A program made the position numbers and the translations under genes. A stretch of 64,000 nucleotides of DNA from Streptomyces hoynatensis (GTDB lineage: Bacteria > Actinomycetota > Actinomycetes > Streptomycetales > Streptomycetaceae): assembly GCF_003626535.1 (NCBI RefSeq), contig NZ_RBAL01000005.1, positions 62,001 to 126,000 of the forward strand, in the 5' to 3' direction. The notes below the pieces were generated by a model. It made no database searches. It was given only the letters and a program-made list of their open reading frames with translations, and was not told where the DNA came from. Below, piece after piece: positions 63,635 through 64,000 of this stretch (positions are counted from its first letter, which is position 1; every line of letters starts with the position of its first letter).

Positions 63635-64000
63635 TCAGCGGGCTGCCGTCCGCGCGGGGGCGGTCGCCCCGGCGGCCGTCGCCTCGACGGTGGCAGCGCC
63701 GAGGGCGGTCGCGCCGGCCGGGGCCCCGGGCTCGCCCGCCGCCGTGGCCTGTTCGGGCTTCCGGGCCGCGGCGTCCTGTTCTGGGGCCTGGGCCGCGGCG
63801 TCCTGCCGGGCCCGGCGCGGCAGGAGGAAGCCGAGCAGGAAGGCCACGGCCAGCAGCCCGAGCGCGAGCAGCGTCACGTGCCGCCCCGCGGTCACGAACC
63901 CGGCGCCGGGGCCCGGCTTGCCTGCCGCGGAGAAGAACACGGTCCCCAGCACCGCCACGCCCAGGCTCGAACCCAGCTGCTGCACCGACTCCAGCAGGCC
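63635..64000 (-). CDS. DHA2-type MFS transporter, C-terminal part only (5' end outside window)
   Basis: The frame is open to the window edge. The visible 121 residues begin LLESVQQLGSSLGVAVLGTVFF, the penultimate-loop string of 14-segment drug:H+ antiporters, followed by the last membrane segment (VTLLALGLLAVAFLLGFLL) and an Ala/Glu/Gln/Pro low-complexity tail of about 60 residues. Same family as the exporter at 31049-32479, but a different gene. Confidence 0.85.
   Translation of the reverse strand, partial: GLLESVQQLGSSLGVAVLGTVFFSAAGKPGPGAGFVTAGRHVTLLALGLLAVAFLLGFLLPRRARQDAAAQAPEQDAAARKPEQATAAGEPGAPAGATALGAATVEATAAGATAPARTAAR

Overview
The window is a stretch of chromosome from a very GC-rich actinomycete, almost certainly a Streptomyces or a close relative. 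Third codon positions are almost all G or C, GTG starts are common, and the left part carries the Streptomyces-type housekeeping block folE-ftsH-hpt-tilS-metalloprotease-dacB-ppa. A WhiJ-type regulatory module (XRE regulator, DUF397 protein, RsbW-like ATPase) and an Mbl-like actin homologue point the same way. I found no rRNA, tRNA, CRISPR array, transposase, phage gene or biosynthetic gene cluster.

Layout. 1-2.4 kb: end of a glycine betaine/choline-type ABC importer (two permeases, lipoprotein binding protein). 2.5-13.7 kb: a coiled-coil membrane protein, folE, ftsH, hpt, tilS, a zincin-type metalloprotease, dacB, ppa, a guanidinium exporter behind a guanidine-III riboswitch, and a ThrE-type exporter. 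14-21.5 kb: PadR regulator, the WhiJ-type module, recQ, a flavin reductase, and a COG0523-like protein coupled to the zinc-free ribosomal protein L31 paralogue. 21.9-34.3 kb: a DUF3048 lipoprotein, an MFS exporter with an ArsR-type regulator, an SDR/TetR pair with two visible operators, a SoxR-box-driven ABC exporter, mbl, a DHA2 exporter with a double Lrp-type regulator, and two small membrane proteins. 34.4-39.6 kb: lpdA, an Rrf2 regulator and AhpD-like protein that share an operator, an orphan sigma region-4 protein, DoxX, and a MarP-like periplasmic protease. 39.8-52.0 kb: mostly single-gene units (SnoaL-like, YGSN-type protein, secreted phosphodiesterase-like, GNAT, FAH hydrolase, FG-GAP protein, VOC, NmrA-like, PAP2, GH16, quinone oxidoreductase). 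52.3-61.6 kb: an ABC exporter with a lectin-like extracellular domain, facing a two-component system, then a second, MacB-like ABC exporter with an ArsR-type regulator. 61.7-64.0 kb: a 2-hydroxyacid dehydrogenase, a 27-bp minisatellite, a VOC protein and the end of another DHA2 transporter.

How the genes work together. The recurring theme is small regulator-plus-target units for stress, redox and export. In several the operator can be read directly: guanidine-III RNA for the SMR exporter, a SoxR-type promoter for the ABC exporter, CAACCRGTTG boxes for TetR/SDR, a CTGGA-N9-TCCA dyad for Rrf2/AhpD-like, and a TGCACGTGCA palindrome at both minus-strand promoters of the WhiJ-type module. Several genes look leaderless, with a -10 hexamer 6-8 nt before the start codon. 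I see no single large new system. The best leads are the shared WhiJ-type palindrome, the perfect 17-bp hairpin inside the sensor kinase gene, the ABC permease with an embedded lectin-like domain, and the orphan sigma region-4 protein.
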